The notes under the pieces were generated by a model, which was not told the DNA's origin, searched no databases, and was given only the letters and a program-made list of their open reading frames with translations. The position numbers and the translations under genes were made by a program. Source: Dermanyssus gallinae (taxonomy: Eukaryota > Arthropoda > Arachnida > Mesostigmata > Dermanyssidae). From it: 64,000 bases of DNA. The stretch covers positions 1-64,000 of the forward strand of contig QVRM01005437.1 of the NCBI GenBank assembly GCA_003439945.1, written 5' to 3'. Of this stretch, positions 1-12,099 are shown piece by piece. The stretch's first letter is position 1, and each line of letters starts with the position of its first letter.

Positions 1-1159
1 AGAATGAGCGCGAGAGAGAATGAGCGCGAGATAAGGAGAAGGAAAGAAAGGGAAAGCGAGAGATGCGATCTAGACACAGCGAGCCAACGCCTGAGACGGC
101 CACCAAAGCGCCACCGAGGCTCGAAGCAGCCCGCAGCTCCACCCATAGGAACCCCATAGGAACGACAGAGTTAGCGAAGCTCGAGGAGATGGAACCATTT
201 CCCCTTGCCCATACTACCCCATCCCCCCCCCCCCCCTACCGCTCCCTTTTTTTTGCCACCCTCCTTCCCTCCCCCCTCCGGACTCCTGCCCACAACGTCT
301 GTCGCATGCATTATCATGATAGACTAAAAAGTGGCACTACTCCTATTCCACCCGACAGCATGTTTTCTTCCCATAAACATCACGTATAGCTTCATAGTAC
401 TAGTATACCAGTACCGACAGGACAATCTACTAAGTAGTAGTAATAACAATAAATATTAGTAGTAGTAGTAGTAGTAATAATAATCATATTTTTAAACAAG
501 GGTTTATTATTATCATTATGTAAATGTAGTACAATAACTAATATATTGATTATATAACATCTAGAAGATTGCTTATGCTATTAATAATGCTCGAGTGTCG
601 GTGACCACTAAACATCATCTTGGCGTTGCCTCTCTGTAGTTCCAACAACGACACCCTCTGTCGGAGGAACGCGATATATCTTGGTTCCGCTGTGGCCCTA
701 AAGAGCTTCTTCCCAAGCTTTTTCGTCAGTTTGAGTGCATCCTTGCCTCAAACGCCAGATGACTCGAGGCCGAACGCCATTAGAACGTGCCCTCAAGAAA
801 ATGCGCGTATAAGCGTCGCTTGTGCATCTCCCGTTGGTGAATGATTTGACCGACAGCCGCGCTAGCTATTGCACGAAGGCCGAGGGTGTACGTGTCTGAG
901 ACAGTGACGTTCCTCTATAATAATAATTACCAGACGCGAACTCCTTTACTTGGAATGCAACCGTTTCGTGCACAACAGCGGCTTTCTATTTACATCATAG
1001 CTCAGTTGAGCCGGGGTGGGTAGCGAAGCACGCGGAAGCCGAAAAATGGGGTAAATACGCTAGACTGGAAACAATATATACCTTTGTGCTTACTACCATA
1101 GAGCATTCTTAAGAAGTTTATTTCCGTATAATACATTAGGTATATGTTACACACATCAA
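1..1159. other. Intergenic stretch, no gene seen
   Basis: No convincing coding region. It begins with a purine-rich stretch in which GAATGAGCGCGAGA occurs twice, has a C-run near 223-236 and a TAG/TAA microsatellite near 430-485. Short open frames here lack domains and look like chance. Confidence 0.6.
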
Positions 1160-1413
1160 CTAGCTAAGCCAATGCGCAACTACCATAGATACACTAGAAA
1201 CAATAAACAAGGAAACTCAAGCATTCCTCAACGAATTGAGTAGAAGAATTCAAAAAGTTCACGAACTATCAAGGAGAGAGGCAATTATTGAGGCAAACGT
1301 TGTCTTTAGTCGTTTGCGGCATCTATCTTAGGCGCCATGAAATAAGGTAATTATTTAAATATTTGGGATAATACATTAACACCTCACAATTATAACATTA
1401 TTTAACATACAAT
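1160..1413 (+). mobile_element. 5'-truncated LINE end, copy 1 (LDDG-type C-terminus)
   Basis: An open frame ending at the TAG at 1329-1331 encodes a peptide with the pattern L-E-T-x-N-x-E-T-x-x-F-L-N-E-L-S-R-R-I, followed by an Arg/Glu stretch and a degenerate L-R-H-L-S end. The next copy (1561-1788) has the equivalent METMGPVSKGTKRFISELG block. After the stop, both copies share a 3' tail beginning CACCTCACAATT and running into TAAATAATAAT. This is the C-terminal end and 3' UTR of a non-LTR retrotransposon, truncated at its 5' side. The family assignment rests on the pair similarity plus general knowledge of LINE C-termini. Confidence 0.6.
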
Positions 1414-1968
<555 letters not shown>

Positions 1969-1974
1969 CACACA

Positions 1975-2795
1975 TGACTTTGCTCAGGACTTGGGTGTAC
2001 GTCTGCGCAACCTAAACATAACATACAAAATGTATGCAGACGATCTAAACATATATGCCCAGATTAGAGGAAACGAGGATCGCCTGAATATTTCAAGCAG
2101 CCACTAATAGTATTGCCACCTGGTGTGAGCTAAATGATATGGTAATTTCCGTTCCGAAGTGTGCGGCCCCGAAGACAGTTCCCGACAACTTCAAGTATCA
2201 GCTAAAAGGTTTCCCTATACCTGAGGTAACATCCTACAAGAACCTAGGAGTTACGTTCGATAGGCCTATGAAGTTTCGAGCACACATTGCCGACTCAGCA
2301 AAGCTGCCTCTCGACTCAGCAGTCTCATACTGAGGGTGTTCTCATCGCAAGATGCCTCCAAATACTTGCGCCTCTTTGAAGCCTTAGTAGTGACAAAATG
2401 GTCATACTGTGCTCACGTGTGGACACCTTTCTACGACAAGAACATATGTTTGCTGCAGCGTGTTCAGGACAAGTTTTCCAAGAGAGTTTCAAGAAGGTGC
2501 AACTTGACGCGTGACAGAGTCGTACTCCCAAGTGTCGTGAAGTATTAGCGTCGTGTTGACTACCGCGTTTTTAAAAACCTCATACGCAATGATCTGATAT
2601 ATAGAGACTACAACGTGCGATCAAACAGCCTACAGAATCGCGGTTACATTTAACTGCCCGTGATTGCCGGTGTGGCAGTGGTTAACTACGCAATTGTTTG
2701 GCGAACAGCTTGCCTAGCCCGCGAATGCGAGCAATTAAATTCCCTTGTTCGACCTATTTTTAAATAAAGGAGATTTTTGTATTGTATTGTAACAT
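1975..2795 (+). mobile_element. 5'-truncated Jockey-like LINE, RT palm to 3' end
   Basis: Begins inside the reverse transcriptase palm: a frame around 2024-2095 contains the catalytic box M-Y-A-D-D-L-N-I-Y-A. Frameshifted pieces follow: the thumb motif Y-K-N-L-G-V-T-F at about 2235-2265, then from 2336 a conserved LINE C-terminal block with Y-C-A-H-V-W-T-P-F and L-L-Q-R-V-Q-D-K-F. The end is TAAATAAAGGAG followed by TTTTTGTATTGTATTG, typical of Jockey-like tails; a matching reverse-complement tail lies at 16245. Several frameshifts and stops make it inactive. It follows the second (AAT)n tract directly, forming a third stacked element. Confidence 0.75.
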
Positions 2796-3075
2796 AACAA
2801 GCTAAATATAGGAAGGGGGAAAGTACAGAATGTCGAGCTTGATAGTTAGAGGATGAGTCAACCGAACGTATTACAAATTAATGAGAAGAGGGCAGAGATA
2901 TATACCTGTCGGATGCCCTAGCTTTAGGACCAAATGTTAGAAAGAATCAAATTGATATTATTAAAAAGAGGTTGTCCCAATGGAAGTCAAATACTCTAAG
3001 GGCCCCTGATATAAAAGAATGACATGTGTATTTAGGTATACATGTCAAGCCAATAATAAATAAAGCAATCATTTC
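2796..3075 (+). mobile_element. LINE 3' end, same family as 61732-62869
   Basis: The sequence near 2950-3065 (AAGAGGTTGTCCCAATGGAA, then GCCCCTGATATAAAAG, then a tail with AATAAATAAAGCAATCA) parallels the 3' end of the LINE at 62690-62855, which reads CAGAGGCTATCCCGATGGAA, GCCCCTGATATAAAAG and CAAATAAACCAATCAATCAA. It is a short, decayed copy with no usable frame. Confidence 0.65.
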
Positions 3076-3206
3076 AAACAATACAATCGCGCCAGGCTTT
3101 GCTGTCCAAGTGGATACCGATCCAAGCGAAGAAGGTTCTGTTTATCAATACCGGGTGTGCTTACTAGGAGTCAAAAGCGTGTAATTGCTCACATCAAATG
3201 TTTATT

Positions 3207-3209
3207 AAA

Positions 3210-3252
<43 letters not shown>
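3207..3252. repeat. (AT)n microsatellite
   Basis: Uninterrupted AT dinucleotides just left of the inverted repeat at 3263-3432. Confidence 0.9.
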
Positions 3253-3256
<4 letters not shown>

Positions 3257-3262
3257 GAATTG

Positions 3263-3327
3263 AATCTCATATTATGAATTCTCGTTTTATAATGTGAAAT
3301 GATGAATGCTTTGGAAATTAGCCAGTG

Positions 3328-3367
<40 letters not shown>

Positions 3368-3432
3368 CACTGGCTAATTTCCAAAGCATTCATCATTTCA
3401 CATTATAGAACATGTATTCATAATATGAGATT
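3263..3432. repeat. Inverted repeat centred on (AT)n
   Basis: The left arm (3263-3330) and right arm (3365-3432) are reverse complements with only a few mismatches, all in the outer part. The centre is a pure (AT)n run, itself self-complementary, so the whole 170 bases can fold into one hairpin or cruciform. The innermost arm sequence is GCCAGTGCAATAT and its complement. No reading frame or transposase ends are evident. Confidence 0.9.
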
Positions 3433-3655
3433 ACACCCAAGCTGTCTGTTTGTTGCTTCAAGGACTATGCGTTGAGGGCTACTAAACAGGACAAAATTAT
3501 CCCTAGATAACCACAATCTACGTCTGCCTACTTAAAAAAAAGAGACTCTGATCAGTCATCTCCGACCTACGAATCACATCGCGTCGGCAGGTGGCAACGC
3601 ATGATGCCGTTAGTGAACAAATAGACAAATAGAACCAAAACGGCACGGTGCTTAC

Positions 3656-4365
3656 GTCTGGCGAAAAGACCACGGCGTTTCTTTTCCTTCTTTGCCTCAG
3701 CCGCTTCCTCAGCTGCTGCAGCCGTATCTTTTACTGCACTCTCAGCTCCATCGTCTTCGCCGCCAGTCGCCGCCACAAAACCCTCGTCGCCCTGGCCGTT
3801 GGCATCGCCCTCGTGAAGTCCGTCGACGACATCGTCGTCGTCCGCGTCAGGCTCGTCTTTGAGGCTCGCCTTTTTCTTGCCCCGTTTCTTTTGCTCTTTA
3901 GCCGACTGCCTGTCATCGCTCTGTATGAGATCTTCGTCATCGGCAACGATGACGGCCATGTCGGCGGGTAGTTCTTCGAGCGGAGGTTCAATCTGGATCT
4001 CAACAGAGACGGGAGGTGGAGAGCCGGTCTCCTCATGGGCGTCGGGCTTGTCGATAATGTTGTAATCCTCGGCATCTTCCTCTGGGGCCTCGCCGAGGTC
4101 GCTATCCTCGACCTCGACAAACGCTTTGGAGTCCGCCTCGGCGGGCGGACGTTTCTCATCCTTTTTTCGACGCTTCTCCGCGTGTCCAGATTTACCACTT
4201 TTGGACGATGACTTTAGGCTTTTACTTCGTTGGCGTTCCAATTGTAGACGAGCTATTCGTTCGGCTGGTGTCTCGGGCAGTTCCTCCGGAGGGATTACAT
4301 TCCGGGAATATGTCGGGCGGCGGCCCCGGCACGAGACGCGGCTTGTGCTTCTTGCGTCGAAACAT
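3656..4365 (-). CDS. Charged Lys/Asp/Glu-rich exon of an unidentified protein, 5' part, frameshifted
   Basis: I do not recognise the family. On the minus strand an ATG at 4365-4363 opens a basic, proline-rich N-terminus (MFRRKKHKPRLVPGPPP). About 20 codons later the reading moves by one base into a long frame with P-P-E-E-L-P-E-T-P-A-E-R-I-A-R, then alternating Ser/Lys-rich and Asp/Glu-rich segments. It ends in a basic cluster (K-K-E-K-K-R-R-G-L-F-A-R-R). At 3655-3650 the minus strand reads GTAAGC, a good splice donor, so the exon probably ends at 3656; the frame beyond is intronic and hydrophobic by chance. The long frame has no internal ATG near its start, so its N-terminus should come from the upstream frame. 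Composition suggests a disordered, possibly nuclear or cytoskeletal-scaffold protein, but that is only composition. The one-base shift near 4300 could be a sequence error, a real mutation or an unusual intron. Confidence 0.45.
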
Positions 4366-4399
4366 AGCTCGTCTACAGCGGAAATCCCGCTGTTCTAGA

Positions 4400-5569
4400 A
4401 CACGTTTAGACCATAAATGCTGCCACTATTTGCCGATGTGGCCACACAACCTAGTAGTTTACAGGCAGCCAACTTTGTAACAAACTCGGGCGTTATGAGG
4501 TCGTCAGAGGGCCATCATGAGAGGGTCAGAGGGACTATCCGGTCATGACGGGCTTCTTTCTATTCACACATCACACCGGTAGACTACAATAGCCCGTAGC
4601 GTAGCTTAGTCTGCGCGAGCTCCTTGTTGTAATTAAGGTACGTTCATCTGCCATGTAGCTGTGCACTAGATGAGAACACACTATGCACAATTTAATGATA
4701 GTTAAAGCAGGTCAAACAATCACTGACACCCTTCACTGACTACACACACACACACCATTAAACAAGGAATTGTCAAGTGCGAGCGTACACGAATTAGATG
4801 AGGATTTGGCACAATGTTGTTAGGCCCGGCGGTGACCACTTCACAATGAGAGTTGTCGTCGTCGTCGTCGTTCGTGGAACGTAACAAAGAAGAAGGGAAG
4901 GGTCGGTCGTTGTTGCTGGCTGAGAAATGAGCCCGAGGAAGCGTACAGTTTAGTAGGCCCTCGTGAAACTCCGAGGCTGAGGGCAGCCAGCAAGCACTCA
5001 ATGGATGCCCCTATACTGCCTCCTCTTTCCCCTTCAGCCCGTATATCTAAGTCGACCCTCTGCCAATCTTCTCTGCTTTCTTCTTCCCTCTCGCACGTGA
5101 AAAGGGGAGGGCATCTGTTCAGCAAACGCATGGCAAAAAGACAACGAGCTCAGTCACGAGAAGGCTCAAAGTTCGCGTCTTCGTTGCTTCATTTTAGTTG
5201 GATGGTTCATGGACGCTGATGTTTCAACAGACGCCTCTGTATTTGCAAACTTGCAGGCTACACTTGCGATTTTGCGTGGTAAGGTGAACATTCTAGGCAG
5301 AGCTAGATATATCTTTATTATGTAAGAACAGACCTGCTTTATTCTTTTATGTTATGCTTTTATGCTTATGTGTATACTTATTTTTGCGTGTGGGCATCCT
5401 TGTACAGCCAGCACAGCGTCACCTGCCCTTAATTGCCCTAGCAAGGCAGTAAGTAATCTCAGCGTACAATTCGTGTCAGAAAGCATAGCCTCCTCTTGGG
5501 CGCTCGATGACTAGATAGGTGACTAAATTGACCTGCGGACACTGTGTCCGTGTATGTAATCGTCGATTT
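4400..5569. other. Upstream region of the charged exon; simple repeats, no clear gene
   Basis: No domain-bearing frame. A (CA)n run sits at about 4741-4755 and a GTC run at 4855-4872. The stretch 4880-5200 is GC-richer than its surroundings and could be a promoter or 5' UTR for the minus-strand gene; this is inference only. Minus-strand frames at 4720-5131 look like shadows of the repeat-rich DNA. Confidence 0.4.
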
Positions 5570-5606
5570 CGCAGTAAACCTGTCGAACTTCGACAGGTTT
5601 ACTGCG
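5570..5606. repeat. Near-perfect 37-base palindrome
   Basis: Arms 5570-5587 and 5589-5606 are exact reverse complements (CGCAGTAAACCTGTCGAA), separated by one base. The form (perfect arms, one-base loop) matches the palindrome inside the receptor at 12947-12987. Confidence 0.95.
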
Positions 5607-6620
<1,014 letters not shown>

Positions 6621-7903
6621 AATACCTCAAAATCATTACCTCTTTTATAGCGTGTTTGCTACTTCAATTGGGGCTCAATCGAAACATGAGTTTGCCGTGA
6701 GAGCAAGCCATGTTTCGTATGGCTTGTATGGCCAATTCATTATTACAAACTTATTGATGGTCTTTTCTCAGCCCCTTTGTGCATAAGCGGGTTGCAATAA
6801 CCGCTGTACCGTAGGCAATCAGCACCGCTTATCGGGAGAAAAATACTGACGTCATAGCTGAGCCCCGAGGGTTTTCCTATATATATATATATCATCCCTC
6901 CCCTACTGGTCGGAGACCGACGTGAAGCATATCTTTAAGCGAAGTTAATGTAATGAGATTTTCCCAACCGTCCTCGCGGCAGCGTGACGACTGACTCTTA
7001 GGAGTACGGCATTCCTCAAATAAAACTCGATTAACTATAGATATTTATATACTTTGACTATCCCATGAAGCCGGGTACAGTTTTTTCTAAGGATGAGCTA
7101 GGGGGAGTTATTCAGAGGTGGGTTAAACGCATCGCTGACTTTGAATGTTCGTCTCTAATAAGATTTGCCCGAAAAGCTTTACCATTTTTCAGTTCGGCGA
7201 TCGAATTTTGGACCTCTGCAACTGTACATTCGGAGACCAATTACTCCACTGAGGGCACCGGAGTTCGTCTTGACAAGAATATTGCGTTTCAGGTTCTATT
7301 CTATTCTATGAAAGAATTAAGACACGAATAGGAACTGTTCTCAGTTTAAAGCTTTTTTAGCTAAGCCAGCGGGGTCAGTAGCATGCGATAAGGGATAAGA
7401 CAGCATTTAGCCCCAGCTAAAATTGTCGATAGAGTTTTGGCGAGCTCGTCCGGCTTCATTAAGCTCGGCGCGTACGTTTGCCGTTCCAACGAGCTGTCGC
7501 AAATTCGGTTTACACCAGTTTGCTTGCCAAGAACCGCGAGGTTCTTATGGCTGCATGTCGACACGACTGACACAGTTAAGCAGGACGTAACGCTCTTTTT
7601 CAGTCTAGTTATCGGGCGATCTATTACTTGGCCATGGTAGATTACATCAAATCAGCGGCCGTTAGAAGCAAAAATGTCAATTGTCAATGAACCCCTGGTC
7701 AAAATATGGGGTCTTTATCGAGGTAGGCGCGTAGTTGCGCAGACATGCATACCTCAACGAACCGTAGCAGTGGAGTGCAGAGCTCCAAGAAGAGCCTTAC
7801 CACAAAGCGAGAATATGGTATCCAAGCTGCAATTCGTACTGTCTGTAACAACGATTGGCACATTAGTAGGTGGGACGCATACGGAGCGGCTGAGCTCCTG
7901 AAA

Positions 7904-7959
<56 letters not shown>

Positions 7960-8289
7960 TACAAAATGGAGTATTTATTTATCAATTCATATTACAATTT
8001 TGTGTAAGTGAATGTGTCAATAATTAATTTAAGTTCGCCCAGGCCTTAAGAGTTGACCGCCGAGTTGCTCGCTCTTTAGCGAAATTAGATTGTTTTCATC
8101 TTCCGTGGATTTACTTGATTCCTCTTACGTTTACATAGGCTTTAGTAACGCCGACAATACGTCAGATGGCTCCAAGATCACCGTGTGCGACCACAACGCA
8201 TTTTCCCCCATCTCAGAAGATTGCCCTTTCGAGTTTCCACGTTTTGCCTTTCTGGTATGTATAATCTTGCCGTCCCACATGTTTCCCTT
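6621..8289. other. Intergenic; (AT)n at 7905-7957
   Basis: No frame with a recognisable domain. Candidates at 7065-7331 (+) and 7361-7573 (-) have no motifs I can name. A pure (AT)n tract lies at about 7905-7957 and a short one at 6880-6892. Confidence 0.45.
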
Positions 8290-8930
8290 ACCTCTTCAGC
8301 GAATAAGCTAGACATCTCTATAATATAAAACCATCTAATTCAGTTTGTCGGAGCCAATTAACCAGTAAGTGACAGGGGGCCACATTATCAAAGACGTTTA
8401 CGCAGTCGACGAAGACTTCATATAATTATAAGAAGTGTTGTCCGGGTTTGCCAATACCCGCACAACCTTAGAGCGGGGCACCTTGATCGAGGTCTGTATA
8501 CTTCGGCTCTTTCTGAAACGTTGCTCCGGCAGAAAAGCCGTCTTCGCAGCTAGCGATTATCTCTCTCTTTCTTTATATGGTCAACTTTGCAAAGATCTGT
8601 TTGAAAGCGTGCTCCAACGTAGTACTCCGATATAGAATTAAATCGTCCACATCAGCACCGCATTTTCCTTTGAAAGGGAGCGTGAGTCTCGCATTATTCC
8701 AGGTTTAGGGTAGGCGATTCCTCCTCCGAGTATCTCTGTGAATAGACGACAAAGATGGCCTATCAGTACATCTGTCCATTGCTCGTAGTAAATCCCATTC
8801 GAACTACTGCCATCCGTTTAGGCAGTACGGTTCGGCAGTACGGTAGCGACCTCCTCGTCCCTGAAGGACGTGAGGTGTTGTTTCAAACGTAAGCGGTCGC
8901 CCGATTAAAGGATTAGGAATCGATGTATGT
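8290..8930 (-). mobile_element. Decayed LINE, reverse transcriptase fragment
   Basis: The reverse complement of 8340-8425 encodes Y-E-V-F-V-D-C-V-N-V-F-D-N-V-A-P-C-H-L-L, which matches RT motif A of LINEs (F-V-D-x-x-K-A-F-D-x-V-x-H-x-L-L). Upstream pieces in other frames (8600-8830) read W-T-D-V-L-I-G-H-L-C-R-L-F-T-E-I-L. Stops and frameshifts occur throughout, so this is an old, dead copy with approximate limits. Confidence 0.5.
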
Positions 8931-9479
8931 TACTCTAGCAGTAAAGCAGTCAGGTCTTGACGAGCCTGCTGCCCGGTCATGCTGTGCATGCACTTCACGA
9001 GTCGGATCGACGTAGATTACAGCCTTCGCTCTCTCAAGCAGGCACGACTCTTCTTTCTATTCACACCGACGTTTGCTATACATGAACAGCTTTTTGTATG
9101 ACGTTCCACGTTATCCTTAGACCTACCCTACGCTCAGCAACTATCTAAGGGTCAGGGTGTATATAGATCCACAATCTCTTTGCCTAACTGCAGCGTTCCT
9201 CAATAGCACTGTTGCTCTGGCCAACATCACCTTTCACAGCAAGTACTCTTACCTCGAGCGTAATAGTGGTGGGGTATATGTATATATAAGGCAGAAACTT
9301 AGTATGCATTCTGCATATATGCAAGTATGTCATGTGGTCAGTACGTAGCTATAATGTGCATTTAGTATAGGTTGTTTTTGGCGTCCCCCTAGCACTCATG
9401 AATATGCCTAGAGATACTCTATGGGTATCGGTCTCTGATGTAGCGCTTGCGCGCGATGAACACAGAAGCTATGTTGCTG
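8931..9479. other. Intergenic, no gene seen
   Basis: No supported coding region; short frames only. It may hold unrecognised older LINE sequence. Confidence 0.4.
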
Positions 9480-10910
9480 GTCTGACGTAATGTCGTTAGC
9501 TGTTACACGAACATCTTGTTGAATAAACGCGGGGTCTGCCTCAGCTGGAGCATCATCCATTGGTCAAGCATTTTAAGCACTTCAAATATGTGGGAACTGC
9601 ATGCCGGCATGGCACCGGCTAACATGACAGCGTAATGCAACCGTTCAACATGACAGCGAAATGCCGGTTTCGTACCGGTTTCGTAAATTTTCATTCCACT
9701 CGTTCCAGGCAATCGTTTCTCAATAAGACCTGAAAATCATAGTACGTATGTAGTAAACAGTTAGGCGTATAGTTCAGGAGAGCGTTCAGCGAATGATCGG
9801 AAGATCCAATTTGCATGTTGAGAAGGCCTCGTGACAACATCAGCGTTATGTTCGGAGTACCCTAATTTATTGCTCCTAGGAACTCCGAAGTCTCTTACAA
9901 CTTGAAGTTTGCACAACTCCTGACTCCCGATGTAGTAGAAGTGTCCTTAATTTCCATATCCAAAATGCAGGACTCCACATTTATGGATAGACAGGTCCAA
10001 ACCAAAGGCGTTCGCCCAGGTTTTGAAGGCCATCCTAACGTAGACCGAAGACGACATCTGTCCTCTACAGTGCGGCATTGTCTGTAAAGTATCACATCAT
10101 CAGCATATACTTTAGCTTCAGCTTCTCGTGGAACTAGTATATATTTCTGTGAATCAGTGTACAAAATATACATTAATGGTGCGAGGATCGTTCTTTGCGG
10201 ACAGCCAGGATGACACTTGATTCATCGTGGAATACTGTCCATTAACGGGCACCCGGAAAGTTCTGTCTTAGGAGTAAGTTCGTGTAGTATGCGCTCTCCA
10301 ATTCTAAAGTGTGGAAGAAGTCTAAAACTGACTCGAACGCTGACTTGCAATCATAATAGGCAACGCCTAAGCAATCCGAGTCGTTGCACATTTTTGCCCA
10401 ATCAATTTGGGTCAACAGGAGCTGCAGCGTCGTGCATAAACCTTTGCGATAGGCAAACTCGGCTTGGTCTTATATTAGGCCTTGGTCGTTAGCGTTTGTA
10501 CATATGGTTGTCGCAATGACGCGTTCGATAAGTTCACTGGCTATCACCGTTAGCGACACGGGACGCTTTTTTGCTGCATCGCTTATATTGCCGTTCTTAT
10601 GCACGAGATGGTTTAAAGCTGTGTTAAATAGACCTGGTACTGTACCACCTTCCAATGGTCGTCGACGAAAGATGAGGCTCACGTATTCAATAATCCTAGT
10701 TTCTTGAACGCAATTGCCGTAATTCCGTCAGGGGTCGTGCTGGTCGTTGTGGTGGCCAGGCCGCAAGTGTTTCGGCAAATTTTTGGGGGGAACATCCACA
10801 TCGTTGATGGTAGGTGCATGACTGATAGTCTTTTGTGAAGGCCGGCCTTTGAACATATCAGATAGCGATATGTAGCGTTGATAACAGACTGACATGAGAT
10901 ACACAACGCG
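9480..10910 (-). mobile_element. Decayed CR1/Jockey-like LINE, RT domain to C-terminus
   Basis: Reading the minus strand from 10910 down, RT landmarks occur in the right order in drifting frames. A D-G-I-T-A-I-A-F-K-K block lies near 10700-10740. R-P-V-S-L-T-V-I-A-S-E-L-I-E-R-V lies near 10530-10590. R-K-G-L-C-T-T-L-Q-L-L and Y-Y-D-C-K-S-A-F-E-S-V lie near 10310-10450. The catalytic V-Y-A-D-D-V-I-L-Y is at about 10090-10115. A thumb block V-R-D-F-G-V...Y-S-E-H...A-N-W-I-F-R-S-F-A lies near 9780-9900. The C-terminal part is very degraded. The element is long dead. Confidence 0.65.
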
Positions 10911-11039
10911 GCTCCTAGCTTGCATCGGCCTACAAAGCACTCGCGTTACGTATAATAAAAAAACAACTACCAAACTCGTTAAAATGCGCCTTCTTGAGGT
11001 GGCTTAATACCATCTCAATACCGTTAATTAACCCCGGAA

Positions 11040-11175
11040 CGATCTTAAGCGTTGAATTAGGAAAGCTATCCACAACTGTTCGTGTATTTTATTCAATACG
11101 CTAATGACGAGAGGCTTTTTCGAAAGCGTTGATACAGTCAAATAGATGATAGCCAGAGCTCGCCGCGATAGTTTT
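11040..11175 (-). mobile_element. LINE RT motif A fragment
   Basis: The reverse complement of about 11110-11165 gives G-Y-H-L-F-D-C-I-N-A-F-E-K-A-S-R-H, resembling LINE RT motif A. It is separate from, or a duplicate of, motif A in the element at 9480-10910. Only this block is recognisable. Confidence 0.35.
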
Positions 11176-11340
11176 AACTTCTAATTAATTTCTGACTGGA
11201 GAACGTGTATTGCATCCTGGGTCTTTAACCTCTTCTAAAGCCGAACCCTTTCGGTAAGATACAGGTACTTTACAAATTTGAATTAGGCGTTTGTGAGTAT
11301 AAACACTTTCGTGGCATGCTTCGTTTCGATTTATTGTGTT

Positions 11341-11398
11341 ATTATTGTTATTATTATTATTATTATTATTGTTATCATTATTATCATTATTATTATTC
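11341..11398. repeat. (ATT)n microsatellite
   Basis: Imperfect ATT repeats, the reverse-complement form of the AAT tails at 1414-1968. It may be the tail of a minus-strand LINE of the same family, but no coding end is visible. Confidence 0.8.
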
Positions 11399-11488
11399 GG
11401 AGTGTTCATAAATTTGAATAATATTAACACGAATGTTCTGTAAGGAGCTTTCTAGCGGATTAATAATAAACTAAACTGAAGTGAGATG

Positions 11489-11490
<2 letters not shown>

Positions 11491-11556
<66 letters not shown>
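11491..11556. repeat. (AT)n microsatellite
   Basis: About 65 bases of pure AT dinucleotides, 0.5 kb upstream of the receptor exon. Confidence 0.9.
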
Positions 11557-11562
<6 letters not shown>

Positions 11563-11569
11563 TAAACAA

Positions 11570-12099
11570 TACTCACCACCTCGCAAACGACTAAAATGAC
11601 TTCGATTAGAAATCGCCCCCCTTCACAAAGCCTGTATGGCACATTGTGGCTGTATCGCCGTAGTACATAGTTCGGACTAACACCTCAGATGGCGCCACGA
11701 GTCAACTGTGGCGAGTTCAGCACCGGTGGCAAACTGGCTGGATCGTCGACGTCGAGTCGACAGAGCTGTTCAGTTGGTCGCCATGTGCGCTCGACAACAG
11801 ACGGGCGGAAAAGTTTCGCCAACTCCGCGCCGGGCGTATAGGCGGACCAAACCATCGGGCTATGATGACGATACTTCGGCAGCAGACACGTACCTGCTAA
11901 CTAAGTGAGCGTGCTACAGCGATGGTGCACGAGTTGCGTTTAGCAATCGTTAGAAAACTAGGAAACACGACCTGCCGATTCGAGAGGACGCCATCATGTC
12001 CTGCCATCAGCCTCGGCAGCAGCAGCAGCAGCAGCAGCAGGACTAGCAGCAGCAGTAACAGCAAGTCGACGAGCAAGATACAGTCGACATGCAGCCGAC
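11570..12099 (+). promoter_or_regulatory. 5' flank/leader of the GPCR, with CAG run and uORF
   Basis: Directly upstream of the receptor start. The receptor frame stays open back to a TAG at 11959-11961 but has no earlier in-frame ATG, which supports the ATG at 12100. CAG/AGC triplets run from about 12014 to 12054. An out-of-frame ATG at 12089 opens a four-codon upstream frame that stops at 12101-12103, overlapping the receptor ATG; such uORFs often reduce translation. No TATA box was identified with confidence. Confidence 0.4.

Noticed and set aside
4243..4377. Inversion of the segment between the 14-bp inverted repeats in the charged exon
   Set aside because: Coding-like peptides on both sides and inside read on the same (minus) strand, so the segment is not inverted.
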